64,000 nucleotides of DNA, taken from Lachnotalea sp041821265. Lineage in GTDB: Bacteria > Bacillota > Clostridia > Lachnospirales > Lachnospiraceae. Positions 40,919 to 50,893 of this stretch are shown piece by piece (the stretch's first letter is position 1; each line of letters begins with the position of its first letter). The DNA lies in assembly GCA_041821265.1 (NCBI GenBank), contig JBGUEQ010000025.1, positions 1-64,000 on the forward strand. The letters are read 5' to 3'. Position numbers and translations under genes: made by a program. Below the pieces are notes generated by a model. It searched no databases and was not told the DNA's origin. It was given only the letters and a program-made list of their open reading frames with translations.

Positions 40919-42070
40919 ATGATAGATTTGCAAGAATTAAGAAAAGAAATTGATTCAATTGATACTCAGTTAGTAGAACTGTATGAGCAGAGAATGAAAA
41001 TTAGCGAAGCAGTCGCTGAATATAAGATCAGTACAGATAAACCGGTTTTTGATAAAGCAAGAGAAGATGATAAATTAGCTAGTGTGAAAGCATTGGCAAA
41101 TAGTGAATTTACAAAGCATGGTGTGGAGGAGCTATTTTCACAGATTATGGCGATGAGTCGTAAACTCCAATATCAGCTTTTAAATAAAAATGGAATTCAA
41201 GAAAAGCTTCTATTCAATATGGTAGATACAATTAAGGATAAGAAAGATATTAAGGTATTATATCAGGGAGTTGCAGGGGCTTATAGTCAAATTGCAATGT
41301 TGGAGTATTTTGGACAAAATGTTGTAAATAATAATGTAGAGACATTTAAAGATGCAATGGAGGCAATTAAGAACAAAGAAGCCGATTATGCAGTCCTTCC
41401 TATTGAGAATTCTTCGGCGGGTATCGTAAATACAAATTATGATTTGCTAGTGGAATATGATAATTATATTGTGGGAGAGCACATCATTAAGATTGACCAT
41501 GCACTAATCGGAACGCCAGATGCCCAAATATCGGATATTAAAACGGTGTATTCACATCCACAAGGGTTAATGCAATGTACAAAATATTTAGATCATTACA
41601 GAGAATGGAAACAGATAAGTCTTCAAAATACAGCAGCAAGTGCAATGAAAGTTAGAGATGACATGGACAAATCTCAAGCAGCAATTGCTAGTGTAAAAGC
41701 AGCCCACACTTATGGATTGAAAGTTTTACAAAAATCAATCAACTTTAGTGATACAAATTCCACAAGATTTATAATCATATCGCATGAGGCTATTTTTACT
41801 AACAAATCGGATAAAGTGAGCATTTGCTTTGAAGTTGCCCATGAAAGTGGTACGCTTTATAGTGCATTGTCTCATTTCATTTATAATGGCATTAGTATGT
41901 CTAAAATTGAATCAAGACCATTAGAAGGTAAACCTTGGGAATATAGATTTTTTGTTGACTTTGAAGGAAATCTAAAGGATAGTGCAGTTAAAAATGCATT
42001 AATGGGCTTGAAAGCAGAATCAATTAACTTGAAAATTTTAGGCAATTATATGAAACACGAGGATTTGTAA
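40919..42070 (+). CDS. pheA: Bifunctional chorismate mutase / prephenate dehydratase
   Basis: The 383-residue P-protein makes phenylpyruvate from chorismate. Residues 1-90 are an AroQ chorismate mutase helix bundle (LRKEIDSIDTQLVELYEQRM, DKAREDDKL). Residues about 110-285 are prephenate dehydratase (LYQGVAGAYSQIA, YAVLPIENSSAGIV, and TRFIIISHE with the catalytic Thr-Arg-Phe). Residues about 295-375 are the regulatory ACT domain with SGTLYSALSHF and IESRP, which bind phenylalanine for feedback inhibition. The DUF815 gene starts directly after its stop. Confidence 0.95.
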   Translation: MIDLQELRKEIDSIDTQLVELYEQRMKISEAVAEYKISTDKPVFDKAREDDKLASVKALANSEFTKHGVEELFSQIMAMSRKLQYQLLNKNGIQEKLLFNMVDTIKDKKDIKVLYQGVAGAYSQIAMLEYFGQNVVNNNVETFKDAMEAIKNKEADYAVLPIENSSAGIVNTNYDLLVEYDNYIVGEHIIKIDHALIGTPDAQISDIKTVYSHPQGLMQCTKYLDHYREWKQISLQNTAASAMKVRDDMDKSQAAIASVKAAHTYGLKVLQKSINFSDTNSTRFIIISHEAIFTNKSDKVSICFEVAHESGTLYSALSHFIYNGISMSKIESRPLEGKPWEYRFFVDFEGNLKDSAVKNALMGLKAESINLKILGNYMKHEDL

Positions 42071-43456
42071 ATGACGAAGATTAATGAACTTATAGTATAT
42101 AAGTATTTTGAGTATGGAAATATAGTAAATGATATTGCTTGGATTATGGATCAATGTGAAAATTTCACGGATTTAGTAACTTTTGAAAGTGAAAAATTTG
42201 CACAGCTTCCAAAGAGCATGTTTGAAAATCGTATCAATATTGCAAAAAATGAAAATGAACAATATGATAAAAGTGAGTTGACAACATTATTGTATCGCTG
42301 TGTGAATCAATTGATTGAATTGGCGGAACGATATGGTTTTGAGGGAAATGTTTGGCATAACTATTTAGCTTTATTATTAGCTAATAATGAAAATGCTTAT
42401 AGTACAGCATGTGAAATTGTAGGTGGTGTAGAAGGCTCCATTAATAAGATTGCATTGAATGATTTTAGAGTTTTCAAGAGTTTATTTGAAATTGACTTAA
42501 CTGTGATTGAACAGAAGCTTGAAGTTAACTGTTTGTCACTTTTAACTAATTATAAGAGTACATCATCTAATGGAAAGGTGTTAAATAAACGTATTCGTGA
42601 TCGAATATGTGACCTTAGTGTTAAGCTAGCTAGTAGTGAAGATGAATTTGAATTTAAAACAATAATGACGATTTTTTATAAGGATTTTGGAGTTGGTAAT
42701 CTTGGATTACATAAGGCATTTCGAATTGAACATTTGGAAAATCAAATTAAGATCGTTCCCATTACTAATATCCAACATGTACATTTAGATGACTTAGTAG
42801 GATATGAGCTTCAGAAAAAGAAAATTATAGATAATACGGAAGCGTTTGTTACGGGGAAAAAAGCAAATAACTGTTTGCTTTTTGGTGATGCGGGAACAGG
42901 CAAATCAACAAGTGTAAAGGCTATTTTAAATGAGTATTATGATCAGGGACTGAGAATGATTGAAGTTTATAAACATCAATTTCAAGATTTATCAGCTATT
43001 ATTGCTCAGATTAAAAATAGAAATTATAAGTTTATTATATTTATGGATGATTTATCGTTTGAAGAATTTGAAATTGAATATAAATATTTAAAAGCAGTAA
43101 TAGAAGGTGGACTAGAAAAACGCCCAGATAATGTATTAATTTATGCAACATCAAATAGAAGGCATTTAGTAAGAGAAAAATTTAGCGATAAAGAAGAAAG
43201 AAGAGATGATTTACATTCTTCTGACACAGTACAAGAGAAGTTATCATTGGCTTCTAGATTTGGAGTGTCAATATTCTTTGTTGCACCAGACAAGAAAGAA
43301 TATATGAATATTGTCAAAATTCTTGCCCAAAAATATAATTTGACGATACCCAAAGAAGAACTGTTTTTAGAGGCTAATAAATGGGAACTGAGTCATGGTG
43401 GTCTTTCTGGAAGAACAGCACAGCAGTTTATAGACTATTTATTAGGAAAATTCTAA
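42071..43456 (+). CDS. DUF815 family AAA+ ATPase
   Basis: The 461-residue cytoplasmic protein has an N-terminal helical half of unknown role and a C-terminal ATPase domain: Walker A LLFGDAGTGKSTS (about 273-285), Walker B FIIFMDDLSFEEFE, a sensor-like VLIYATSNRRHLV, and Arg-rich DLHSSDTVQEKLSLASRFG. This order is typical of DUF815. The exact role is unknown. It is packed against pheA (no gap) and ppx (24 nt), so all may share a transcript. Confidence 0.87.
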   Translation: MTKINELIVYKYFEYGNIVNDIAWIMDQCENFTDLVTFESEKFAQLPKSMFENRINIAKNENEQYDKSELTTLLYRCVNQLIELAERYGFEGNVWHNYLALLLANNENAYSTACEIVGGVEGSINKIALNDFRVFKSLFEIDLTVIEQKLEVNCLSLLTNYKSTSSNGKVLNKRIRDRICDLSVKLASSEDEFEFKTIMTIFYKDFGVGNLGLHKAFRIEHLENQIKIVPITNIQHVHLDDLVGYELQKKKIIDNTEAFVTGKKANNCLLFGDAGTGKSTSVKAILNEYYDQGLRMIEVYKHQFQDLSAIIAQIKNRNYKFIIFMDDLSFEEFEIEYKYLKAVIEGGLEKRPDNVLIYATSNRRHLVREKFSDKEERRDDLHSSDTVQEKLSLASRFGVSIFFVAPDKKEYMNIVKILAQKYNLTIPKEELFLEANKWELSHGGLSGRTAQQFIDYLLGKF

Positions 43457-43480
43457 AGTTAATGGAAAAGGAGAATGCTT

Positions 43481-45004
43481 ATGCGTATTACCACGTTTGC
43501 AGCTATTGATATTGGTTCATATGAAGTTGGAATGAAGATATTTGAGTTATCATCGAAACTAGGGATGAAACAAATAGATTTTATTAGACAGAGAATAGAA
43601 TTAGGAAAAGATGCATATGTACTTGGTAAAATTGGAAGTCACTTAACAGATGAATTGTGTGATGTTTTAGTAGATTTCACGAAGCTTATGAATAGCTATC
43701 AAGTAGATCATTATAGAGCATGTGCAACAAGCGCAATAAGAGAATCCAAGAATACAATTATGCTTCTTGACCAAATTAAATTAAGAACTGGATTGGATGT
43801 TGAAATCCTTAGTAATTCCGAACAAAGATTTTTACGTTACAAATCAATTGCTTATAAAGTGAATAATTTCGAGAAAATTATTCAAACGAGTACCGCAATA
43901 TTGGATGTGGGAGGGGGAAGTACTCAGTTTTCGCTTTATGATAAAGATACGTTAATCGCAACACAAAATATTAGAATGGGATCCTTGAGAATACGAGAGA
44001 AATTATCAGGACTTCAAAAATATACGACTAACATTCCCGCACTAGTGGATGAGTTGATTGATAGCGATATTACTAAATTATTTTTACAATATATGAAAGA
44101 TTTCAAGATTCAAAATATCATTGCGGTTGGTGATTATTTGAATTATATGCAGACAAATGATGATGAATATATTACGAGGGAGAAATTTACAGCTACCTGT
44201 GAAAATGTATTTCGTATGTCAACAGATGAAATAGCAGCCAAATTGGGATTGCCATCTGAAGAATCTACGCTTTTAATCCCATCACTTATGATATATAAGA
44301 GAATCATTGAAGAAACAGGCGCTGAGTATATATGGACACCAGGAGTTAAACTATCGGATGGTATCGCATTTGACTTTGCGGAAAATAATAAAATAATAAA
44401 AGTAAAACATAATTTTGAACACGATATTATTGGATCGGCACGAAATATTGGAAAGCGCTATTTGAGTAGTAAGGGGCATACTGAAATCTTAGAAGAGCTT
44501 GCACTTAAAATATTTGATAGTACGGTGAAGGTTCACAATATGGGAAAACGAGAAAGACTGCTTCTACAAATTGCGGTAATATTACATGAATGCGGTAATT
44601 ATATTAGTATGTCAGCCGTTGCAGAATGTTCTTATAATATTATTATGGCAACCGAGATAATAGGACTTTCACATTTGGAAAGAGAAATAGTAGCGAATGT
44701 AGTTCGTTATAATACCACTGAATTTGCCTATTATGAGGAAGTTGCAGGTAAATTTGATAAGCAAAGTTATATACTGTTATCGAAATTAACAGCAATACTT
44801 CGAGTTGCAAATGCTCTAGATAGAAGTCATAAACAAAAATTTAAAAATGTTAAAATAGTACTAAAAGAAAAAGAACTGATTATAATGGTGGATACCGTGG
44901 ATAATATCGTACTAGAAAAAGGCTTGTTTGGTCAGAAAGCAGAATTTTTCAAAGAAGTATTTAGTATAATACCTATTATTAAACAAAAGAAAAGATTCAA
45001 CTAA
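43481..45004 (+). CDS. ppx: Ppx/GppA phosphatase with HD-like C-terminal domain
   Basis: The 507-residue protein has the ASKHA phosphatase core: FAAIDIGSYEVGMKIFEL (phosphate 1), ACATSAIRESKNT, ILSNSEQRFLRYKSI and LDVGGGSTQFSLYD (phosphate 2). The C-terminal half (about 320-507) is an HD-type helical domain, as in E. coli Ppx, with LHECGNYISMSA. It likely hydrolyses polyphosphate or pppGpp. AAGGAG is 7-8 nt before the ATG at 43481; an ATG at 43475 is too close. ppk follows after 43 nt, supporting the polyphosphate role. Confidence 0.9.
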   Translation: MRITTFAAIDIGSYEVGMKIFELSSKLGMKQIDFIRQRIELGKDAYVLGKIGSHLTDELCDVLVDFTKLMNSYQVDHYRACATSAIRESKNTIMLLDQIKLRTGLDVEILSNSEQRFLRYKSIAYKVNNFEKIIQTSTAILDVGGGSTQFSLYDKDTLIATQNIRMGSLRIREKLSGLQKYTTNIPALVDELIDSDITKLFLQYMKDFKIQNIIAVGDYLNYMQTNDDEYITREKFTATCENVFRMSTDEIAAKLGLPSEESTLLIPSLMIYKRIIEETGAEYIWTPGVKLSDGIAFDFAENNKIIKVKHNFEHDIIGSARNIGKRYLSSKGHTEILEELALKIFDSTVKVHNMGKRERLLLQIAVILHECGNYISMSAVAECSYNIIMATEIIGLSHLEREIVANVVRYNTTEFAYYEEVAGKFDKQSYILLSKLTAILRVANALDRSHKQKFKNVKIVLKEKELIIMVDTVDNIVLEKGLFGQKAEFFKEVFSIIPIIKQKKRFN

Positions 45005-45047
45005 AAATAGATGTAAAATTGTAAATGATTAATAATGGAGGGAAAAT

Positions 45048-47174
45048 ATGAAAACTATAGATTTTAATAATCCGGAATTTTATCAAAATAGAGAGTTGAG
45101 TTGGATTAGCTTTAATAATCGAGTGCTCAGTGAGGCAAGAGACAAAAACAATCCGTTGTTTGAACGACTTAAATTCTTAAGTATTACTGCGTCTAACCTA
45201 GATGAATTTGTAATGATTCGAGTGGCATCACTTAAGGACATGGTTCATGCGGGGTACGATAAACCAGATATAGCGGGGTTAGTGCCGACTAGGCAACTAG
45301 AAGAAATCAATAAGTCAATGCACGAATTAGTAAGTGTTCAGTATTCAACCTATAATCGTTCACTGTTACCATTATTAAAGAAAAACAGTATTAAAGTTAT
45401 AAAATCTCATGAAGAACTTTCTACTCAACAAGGAGAATTTGCGGATGCATATTTTAATGAAAATGTATATCCTGTTCTTACACCAATGGCCGTAGATTCG
45501 TCAAGACCTTTCCCACTTATTCGAAATAAATCTCTTAATATTGGTGCGCTGTTGATCAAAAAGAAGGGAGACAAAGAAGAAATTGAATTTGCTACGGTTC
45601 AAGTTCCATCTGTTTTGCCAAGAATTGTAAAATTGCCAAATGGTAAAAAAGGTGAAACCAATATCATATTACTGGAAGAAATTATTGAAAGAAATATTGA
45701 TAAGTTATTCTTGAATTATGATGTAGTAAGCGCTCATCCTTATAGAATTATGCGAAATGCCGATTTGGCGATTGATGAAGATGAGGCATCTGATTTATTA
45801 AAAGAAATACAAAAGCAAATTAAAATGCGTAAATGGGGAGAAGCAATTCGTCTTGAGGTAGAGGAAGTAGTAGATAGACGACTACTAACCATATTAAAGA
45901 AAGAATTGTCCATTCAAGATAAAGATATTTATAAAATAAATGGTCCCCTGGATCTAACATTTTTAATGAAAATGTATGGATTGGAAGGCTATGATCATTT
46001 AAAAACTCCTAAATATCAACCACAACCAGTAAAAGGAATGGTGCCGGATGAGAATATATTTTCACAAATCAGAAGTGGGGATATTTTATTGCATCATCCA
46101 TACCAAACATTTGATCCAGTAGTAGATTTTGTGAAAATAGCAGCGAAAGATCCACAAGTATTAGCAATTAAACAAACCCTATACCGAGTAAGTGGTAATT
46201 CCCCTATCATAGCGGCACTTGCGCAAGCAGCAGAAAATGGGAAACAAGTATCTGTATTGGTAGAACTTAAAGCGAGATTTGATGAGGAGAACAATATTGT
46301 GTGGGCGAAAATGCTTGAAAAAGCAGGTTGCCATGTTATATACGGACTAGTTGGGCTTAAGACACATAGTAAAATAACTTTAATTGTAAGAAGAGAAGAA
46401 GATGGTATTCGAAGATATGTACATCTAGGAACTGGAAATTATAATGATGCAACCGCGAAGTTGTATACTGATTTTGGATTACTTACTTGTTCAGAAGCGA
46501 TGGGTGAAGATGCAACAGCCGTATTTAATATGCTTTCAGGCTATTCAGAACCGTTAACCTGGAATAAACTTACGTTAGCTCCAATATGGCTTAGAGATAA
46601 ATTTTTAAATTTAATTCGAAGAGAAGAAGAGAATGCATTAGCAGGAAAACCCGCTCATATTATTGCGAAGATGAATTCTTTGTGTGATAGAGCAATTATT
46701 GCTGAATTATATAAAGCTTCAGCCGCAGGAGTAAAGATTGAACTTATGGTACGTGGAGTTTGTTGCTTAAGAACGGGCATTGAGGGTGTAAGCAATCATA
46801 TAACTGTAAGTTCTATTGTTGGAAATTTCTTGGAGCATAGTCGTGTGTTCTATTTTTACAATGGTGGAATGGAAGAAGTTTATATGGGAAGCGCAGACTG
46901 GATGCCACGTAATTTAGATAGGCGAGTGGAAATATTATTTCCGGTTGAAAATGTTAAATTAAAAAAAGAAATAATTAAAATATTGCATTATCAGCTCATT
47001 GATAATGTAAAGTCACACATTCTTCAAAAAGATGGTACTTATATCAAATTGGATAAAAGAGGAAAACAACAGTTTAATTCACAAGAGTTTTTTTGCCAGG
47101 AAGCTATTAAATATGGTAAAGTAAAAGAAGAAATTAATGTGAGCAGAGTATTTGTACCGGTTGAGGGAATATAG
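45048..47174 (+). CDS. ppk1: Polyphosphate kinase 1
   Basis: The 708-residue enzyme reversibly makes polyphosphate from ATP. Features: N-terminal RELSWISFNNRVLSEA, the two PLD-like active-site segments VHLGTGNYNDATAKLYTDFG (with the autophosphorylated His) and HSRVFYFYNGGMEEVYMGSADW, and LVELKARFDEENNI for the nucleotide site. Length is the family norm. GGAGGG precedes the ATG. Paired with ppx upstream it forms a polyphosphate synthesis/degradation unit. Confidence 0.95.
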   Translation: MKTIDFNNPEFYQNRELSWISFNNRVLSEARDKNNPLFERLKFLSITASNLDEFVMIRVASLKDMVHAGYDKPDIAGLVPTRQLEEINKSMHELVSVQYSTYNRSLLPLLKKNSIKVIKSHEELSTQQGEFADAYFNENVYPVLTPMAVDSSRPFPLIRNKSLNIGALLIKKKGDKEEIEFATVQVPSVLPRIVKLPNGKKGETNIILLEEIIERNIDKLFLNYDVVSAHPYRIMRNADLAIDEDEASDLLKEIQKQIKMRKWGEAIRLEVEEVVDRRLLTILKKELSIQDKDIYKINGPLDLTFLMKMYGLEGYDHLKTPKYQPQPVKGMVPDENIFSQIRSGDILLHHPYQTFDPVVDFVKIAAKDPQVLAIKQTLYRVSGNSPIIAALAQAAENGKQVSVLVELKARFDEENNIVWAKMLEKAGCHVIYGLVGLKTHSKITLIVRREEDGIRRYVHLGTGNYNDATAKLYTDFGLLTCSEAMGEDATAVFNMLSGYSEPLTWNKLTLAPIWLRDKFLNLIRREEENALAGKPAHIIAKMNSLCDRAIIAELYKASAAGVKIELMVRGVCCLRTGIEGVSNHITVSSIVGNFLEHSRVFYFYNGGMEEVYMGSADWMPRNLDRRVEILFPVENVKLKKEIIKILHYQLIDNVKSHILQKDGTYIKLDKRGKQQFNSQEFFCQEAIKYGKVKEEINVSRVFVPVEGI

Positions 47175-47233
47175 TTTAGAAAAAAGTTGAATTATGAGAA
47201 TTCAATTTGAATAAAAAGGAAAGTTGGAAGTAA

Positions 47234-49222
47234 ATGGCGAAAGCTTTATATATATCGGAAAAACCTAGCGTCGCGCAAGAATTTGCCAAGGCGTTGAAAT
47301 TAAAAACAAAAAGACACGATGGCTATATGGAATCTGAGGAAGCCGTAGTTACTTGGTGTGTAGGGCACTTAGTAACGATGAGTTATCCAGAAGTATATGA
47401 TGAGAAGCTAAAAAAATGGAGATTAGATACCTTACCATTTGTGCCGAAAGAATTTAAATATGAAGTAATCGATGGTGTCAAAAAGCAATTTAATGCAGTG
47501 AAAAGCTTATTAAATCGAGAGGATATTGACACAATCTATGTCTGTACTGACTCTGGACGTGAAGGAGAATATATTTATCGACTAGTAGAGCAAGAATCAC
47601 ATATCAAAGGCAAAACTAGAAAAAGAGTATGGATTGATTCACAGACAGAAGAAGAAATTCTAAAGGGAATTAATTCGGCAAAAGATTTATCTGAGTATGA
47701 TAATTTAGCGGAAGCAGCATATCTAAGAGCAAAAGAAGATTATCTTATGGGAATTAATTTTTCAAGATTATTATCATTAAAATATGGGAATGCAATTGCA
47801 AATTATTTAAATGAAAGATACTGTGTCGTTTCGGTTGGTCGTGTTATGACCTGTGTTTTGGGAATGGTGGTTCGCAGAGAGCGAGAAGTAAGACTTTTTG
47901 TTAAAACACCCTTTTATAGAGTAGTGGGAACTTTTGATTGCAATGGAAGAGAAATAGAAGCAGAATGGAAGGCTATATCAGGATCCCAATATTATGAAAG
48001 TCCAAAGTTATATAAGGATAATGGATTTAAGACAATGGAGGATGCGAAAGAATTAATTGGTTACCTAGATAGTGAACCACCAGTGATATCCGAAGTAGCA
48101 GCAGTGGAGAAAAAGAAAGAGAATAAAAACCCTCCCCTGTTATATAACTTGGCGGAACTTCAAAATGATTGTTCTAAAATGTTTAAAATAAGTCCAGATG
48201 AAACGCTTAAAATTGTTCAAGAACTGTATGAAAAGAAACTCGTAACATATCCTAGAACAGATGCTAGAGTATTATCGAGTGCAGTTGCCAAAGAGATAAA
48301 TAAAAATATTAGTGGTTTAAAAGGATATGAACACGGAAGAGTTTTTGCAGAAGAAATTCTTGAGAGCGGTTCCTATAAGAAGATTGTTAATAGCCGATAT
48401 GTAAATGATAAGCAAATCACAGATCATTATGCAATTATTCCTACGGGGCAAGGGCTTAGTGCGCTAAGAGCGGTGCCACCTATAGCGATTCAAGTTTATG
48501 AGACTATTGTCAGGCGTTTCTTAAGTATATTCTATCCACCAGCAGTCTATCAGAAGATTTCAATTACAACGAAGGTGAAAGAAGAGAGCTTTTTTGCTAG
48601 CTTCAAGGTACTGGCAGAGGAAGGTTATTTAAAAGTTGTTGGCAATTCATTTGATAAAAAAAAGGATGATAAGTCCACAGAGGATTTAAAATGTGATGAA
48701 GAACTTTTGACTTTATTAAAGGCGCTTAAAAAGGGAAATAAAATGCCTGTAAAAGAACTAAATATTAAAGAAGGTGAGACTTCTCCACCGAAACGATATA
48801 GCTCAGGATCTATCATTCTTGCGATGGAAAATGCAGGTCAATTAATTGATGATGATGAATTACGTGCTCAAATCAAAGGAAGTGGAATCGGGACAAGTGC
48901 TACTCGTTCTGAGATTCTTAAGAAATTAGTAGGCAATAAATACATTGGGTTAAATAAAAAAACACAGATTATTACTCCAACACAGTTAGGTGAGATGATT
49001 TTTGATGTGGTGAATGCGTCAATTCGCTCACTTCTTAATCCGGAACTTACTGCAAGTTGGGAAAAAGGGCTAACCTATGTATCAGATGGAGATATTACAC
49101 CTGATGAATATATGAAGAAACTTGAGGATTTTATTGTTAGTAGAACAAATGGAGTTTTAAACCTTAATAATCAATATCAATTAAGAGGATGTTTTGATAA
49201 TATTTCAGCTAATTACAAATAA
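47234..49222 (+). CDS. topB: DNA topoisomerase III
   Basis: The 662-residue type IA topoisomerase has the Toprim domain (ALYISEKPSVAQEFA with the catalytic Glu, and YVCTDSGREGEYIYR), the active-site Tyr in KLVTYPRTDARVLS (about residue 335), and the gate domain ending in IGTSATRSEILKKLV. It has no C-terminal zinc fingers, as usual for TopB. It relaxes DNA and resolves recombination intermediates. AAGGAAAG lies about 13 nt before the ATG. Confidence 0.93.
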   Translation: MAKALYISEKPSVAQEFAKALKLKTKRHDGYMESEEAVVTWCVGHLVTMSYPEVYDEKLKKWRLDTLPFVPKEFKYEVIDGVKKQFNAVKSLLNREDIDTIYVCTDSGREGEYIYRLVEQESHIKGKTRKRVWIDSQTEEEILKGINSAKDLSEYDNLAEAAYLRAKEDYLMGINFSRLLSLKYGNAIANYLNERYCVVSVGRVMTCVLGMVVRREREVRLFVKTPFYRVVGTFDCNGREIEAEWKAISGSQYYESPKLYKDNGFKTMEDAKELIGYLDSEPPVISEVAAVEKKKENKNPPLLYNLAELQNDCSKMFKISPDETLKIVQELYEKKLVTYPRTDARVLSSAVAKEINKNISGLKGYEHGRVFAEEILESGSYKKIVNSRYVNDKQITDHYAIIPTGQGLSALRAVPPIAIQVYETIVRRFLSIFYPPAVYQKISITTKVKEESFFASFKVLAEEGYLKVVGNSFDKKKDDKSTEDLKCDEELLTLLKALKKGNKMPVKELNIKEGETSPPKRYSSGSIILAMENAGQLIDDDELRAQIKGSGIGTSATRSEILKKLVGNKYIGLNKKTQIITPTQLGEMIFDVVNASIRSLLNPELTASWEKGLTYVSDGDITPDEYMKKLEDFIVSRTNGVLNLNNQYQLRGCFDNISANYK

Positions 49223-49258
49223 GATAATACTAGAAGAATTAGAAGAGTGGAGGAAAAT

Positions 49259-49927
49259 ATGCGTGGTTTAGAAATTGATAGTTTATATGATAGAAAAGAA
49301 ACAATAGCATCAAGCCTGTTTGATGGAGCAAAATATCCGTGGGAAGTACTTCCTAAAATCAGTTCATATATTATGGAACTTGGAGAAACACTTAGTTTAG
49401 ATGAATATGAAAAAAAGGGCGATAACATATGGATTGCAAAATCGGCCAGGGTAGCACCTACAGCATTTATAAATGGACCAGTAATTATAGGAAAGAATGC
49501 CGAAATTAGACATTGTGCATTTATTAGAGGAAATGCTATAATCGGAGAAGGTGCGGTTGTTGGTAACTCAACGGAACTTAAGAATGTTGTATTATTTAAT
49601 AAAGTACAAGTGCCTCATTATAATTATGTCGGAGATTCCATTCTTGGATACAAAGCACATATGGGAGCTGGTTCCATCACTTCCAACGTGAAATCAGATA
49701 AAAAATTGGTTACAGTATTTGTAAATGGCGAGAAAATTGAAACAGGGTTAAAGAAGTTTGGTGCAATGCTTGGAGACAATGTTGAAATTGGATGTAATTC
49801 AGTCTTAAATCCTGGAACGGTAGTTGGAAGGGAAAGCAATGTGTATCCGTTGTCCATGGTAAGAGGATTTGTAGCTGCTAACTGTATATATAAAAAGCAG
49901 GGTGAAATAACGAGTAAGAACAATTAG
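49259..49927 (+). CDS. Left-handed beta-helix (hexapeptide) acyltransferase, GlmU C-terminal-like
   Basis: The 222-residue protein has imperfect hexapeptide repeats (VAPTAFINGPVIIGKNAEIR, IIGEGAVVGNSTELKNVV, GDNVEIGCNSVLNPGTVVGR) and the acetyltransferase-like turn YVGDSILGYKAHMGAGSITSN. It resembles stand-alone GlmU C-terminal domains and is often annotated UDP-GlcNAc pyrophosphorylase although no nucleotidyltransferase domain is present. The substrate is unknown. GGAGG is 7 nt before the ATG at 49259. Confidence 0.85.
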   Translation: MRGLEIDSLYDRKETIASSLFDGAKYPWEVLPKISSYIMELGETLSLDEYEKKGDNIWIAKSARVAPTAFINGPVIIGKNAEIRHCAFIRGNAIIGEGAVVGNSTELKNVVLFNKVQVPHYNYVGDSILGYKAHMGAGSITSNVKSDKKLVTVFVNGEKIETGLKKFGAMLGDNVEIGCNSVLNPGTVVGRESNVYPLSMVRGFVAANCIYKKQGEITSKNN

Positions 49928-49943
49928 AGGTAATGACATAAAA

Positions 49944-49976
49944 AACATAAGCGAGCGTTCACTCGCTTATGTTTTT
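49944..49976 (+). terminator. Terminator
   Basis: AACATAAGCGAG (49944-49955) and CTCGCTTATGTT (49962-49973) form a perfect 12-bp stem with TTTTT following. The A-rich 5' side may also serve the convergent gene. Confidence 0.9.
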
Positions 49977-49988
49977 CACTAGTTTGTA

Positions 49989-50432
49989 TTATAACAATAT
50001 TTTTTGTAGGGTGTAATATCCATTATATGCTGCAGTGTATCCACTACAGTTATATTCTTTTCCTCTTTTTGTTTCTTTAAAAGTATAATAATCCTGAGAA
50101 TATTTTAAAACAATACGACCTTTATGTCTGCTTGGAACGGTATAGGTTATAGTCTGCGTTGTTGTGAAAGTAGTGCTGGCACCTAAGGTAGAAGCAACAT
50201 TGGACTGAAGCAAATCCAAACCAACTTTTACCCCTCCTGAAATTGAGGAGGAAACGGTAGTTGAAGTTCCACCTGTAACAGAAATTGTACCTGGAGCAGC
50301 CACATAATCGGAAATAGACGTAATGAAAGTATATTTAATTGGTTTGCTCACATTAGAAATGATTACGGAAGATTTTGTAGTTGCAAATAGATGTATTACT
50401 TGAGGTTTTAACCTCTCCCCATTTACGTTCAT
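49989..50432 (-). CDS. Small beta-rich protein with aerolysin-like Ser/Thr stretch, unknown function
   Basis: I do not recognise a family for this 147-residue product. There is no signal peptide. Residues about 53-100 are dense in Ser/Thr with alternating small and hydrophobic residues (GTISVTGGTSTTVSSSISGG, LGASTTFTTTQTITYTVP), the look of the amphipathic membrane-inserting loop of aerolysin-type pore-forming proteins, followed by RHKGRIVLKYSQDYYTF and YNCSGYTAAYNGYYTLQKIL. Function as a pore-former is inference from pattern only. AAGGAGG 8 nt before the ATG is near ideal, so it is probably well translated. It is a single-gene unit convergent with the hexapeptide protein. Confidence 0.6.
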   Translation of the reverse strand: MNVNGERLKPQVIHLFATTKSSVIISNVSKPIKYTFITSISDYVAAPGTISVTGGTSTTVSSSISGGVKVGLDLLQSNVASTLGASTTFTTTQTITYTVPSRHKGRIVLKYSQDYYTFKETKRGKEYNCSGYTAAYNGYYTLQKILL

Positions 50433-50497
50433 AGCTAATTCCTCCTTAAAATAAGCTAATATCTTATTTTTGAGTTTCTAAATGTTTTACACTTTAT

Positions 50498-50521
50498 TCA
50501 AAACATGGGAACCACCTCCTT
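50498..50521 (-). promoter_or_regulatory. Two-codon uORF with very strong Shine-Dalgarno
   Basis: On the minus strand AAGGAGGTGG (50521-50512) precedes ATG TTT TGA (50506-50498), 66 nt before the start of the 147-residue protein. Such a strong site on a vestigial ORF could stabilise the mRNA 5' region, as STAB-SD sites do in Bacillus cry3A and others. Confidence 0.5.
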
Positions 50522-50524
50522 ACT

Positions 50525-50553
50525 CACTATTTAGCCTAGGGCTTCATAGTAAC
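50525..50553. repeat. Repeat family A, minimal module (variant)
   Basis: CACTATTTAGCCTAGGGCTT then CATAGTAAC. The arms and order match the reverse complement of the minimal module; the same variant with TAGCCTATGACTTCATAG is found at 53276-53306. Confidence 0.55.
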
Positions 50554-50893
50554 AATTTATGGATGAAATACTGTTTCACATCATTGCAAGCTTGTAAAAA
50601 CTATAGTTTGTAAGCTGTGCGTATAAAAGCCCTGGTGTTAACAAAAGATTGAACGGTAACTCTGTTAAAATGTTTATCCCTATATTATTATATTTATTCT
50701 ACTATTTTAGTTATATTATAAATATACACCTTTTTTTATGATTTGAACACAATAAAATTAAAAAAAGTATAGTTGTCATATAATTATGCTGAAATATAAA
50801 TATAATTAGAAAATTACATATACGTTAAAAAATAATGCATTATAAAAATGTACTAATTTTATTTTATTTTACATTCATTAATCACACTAAAGG

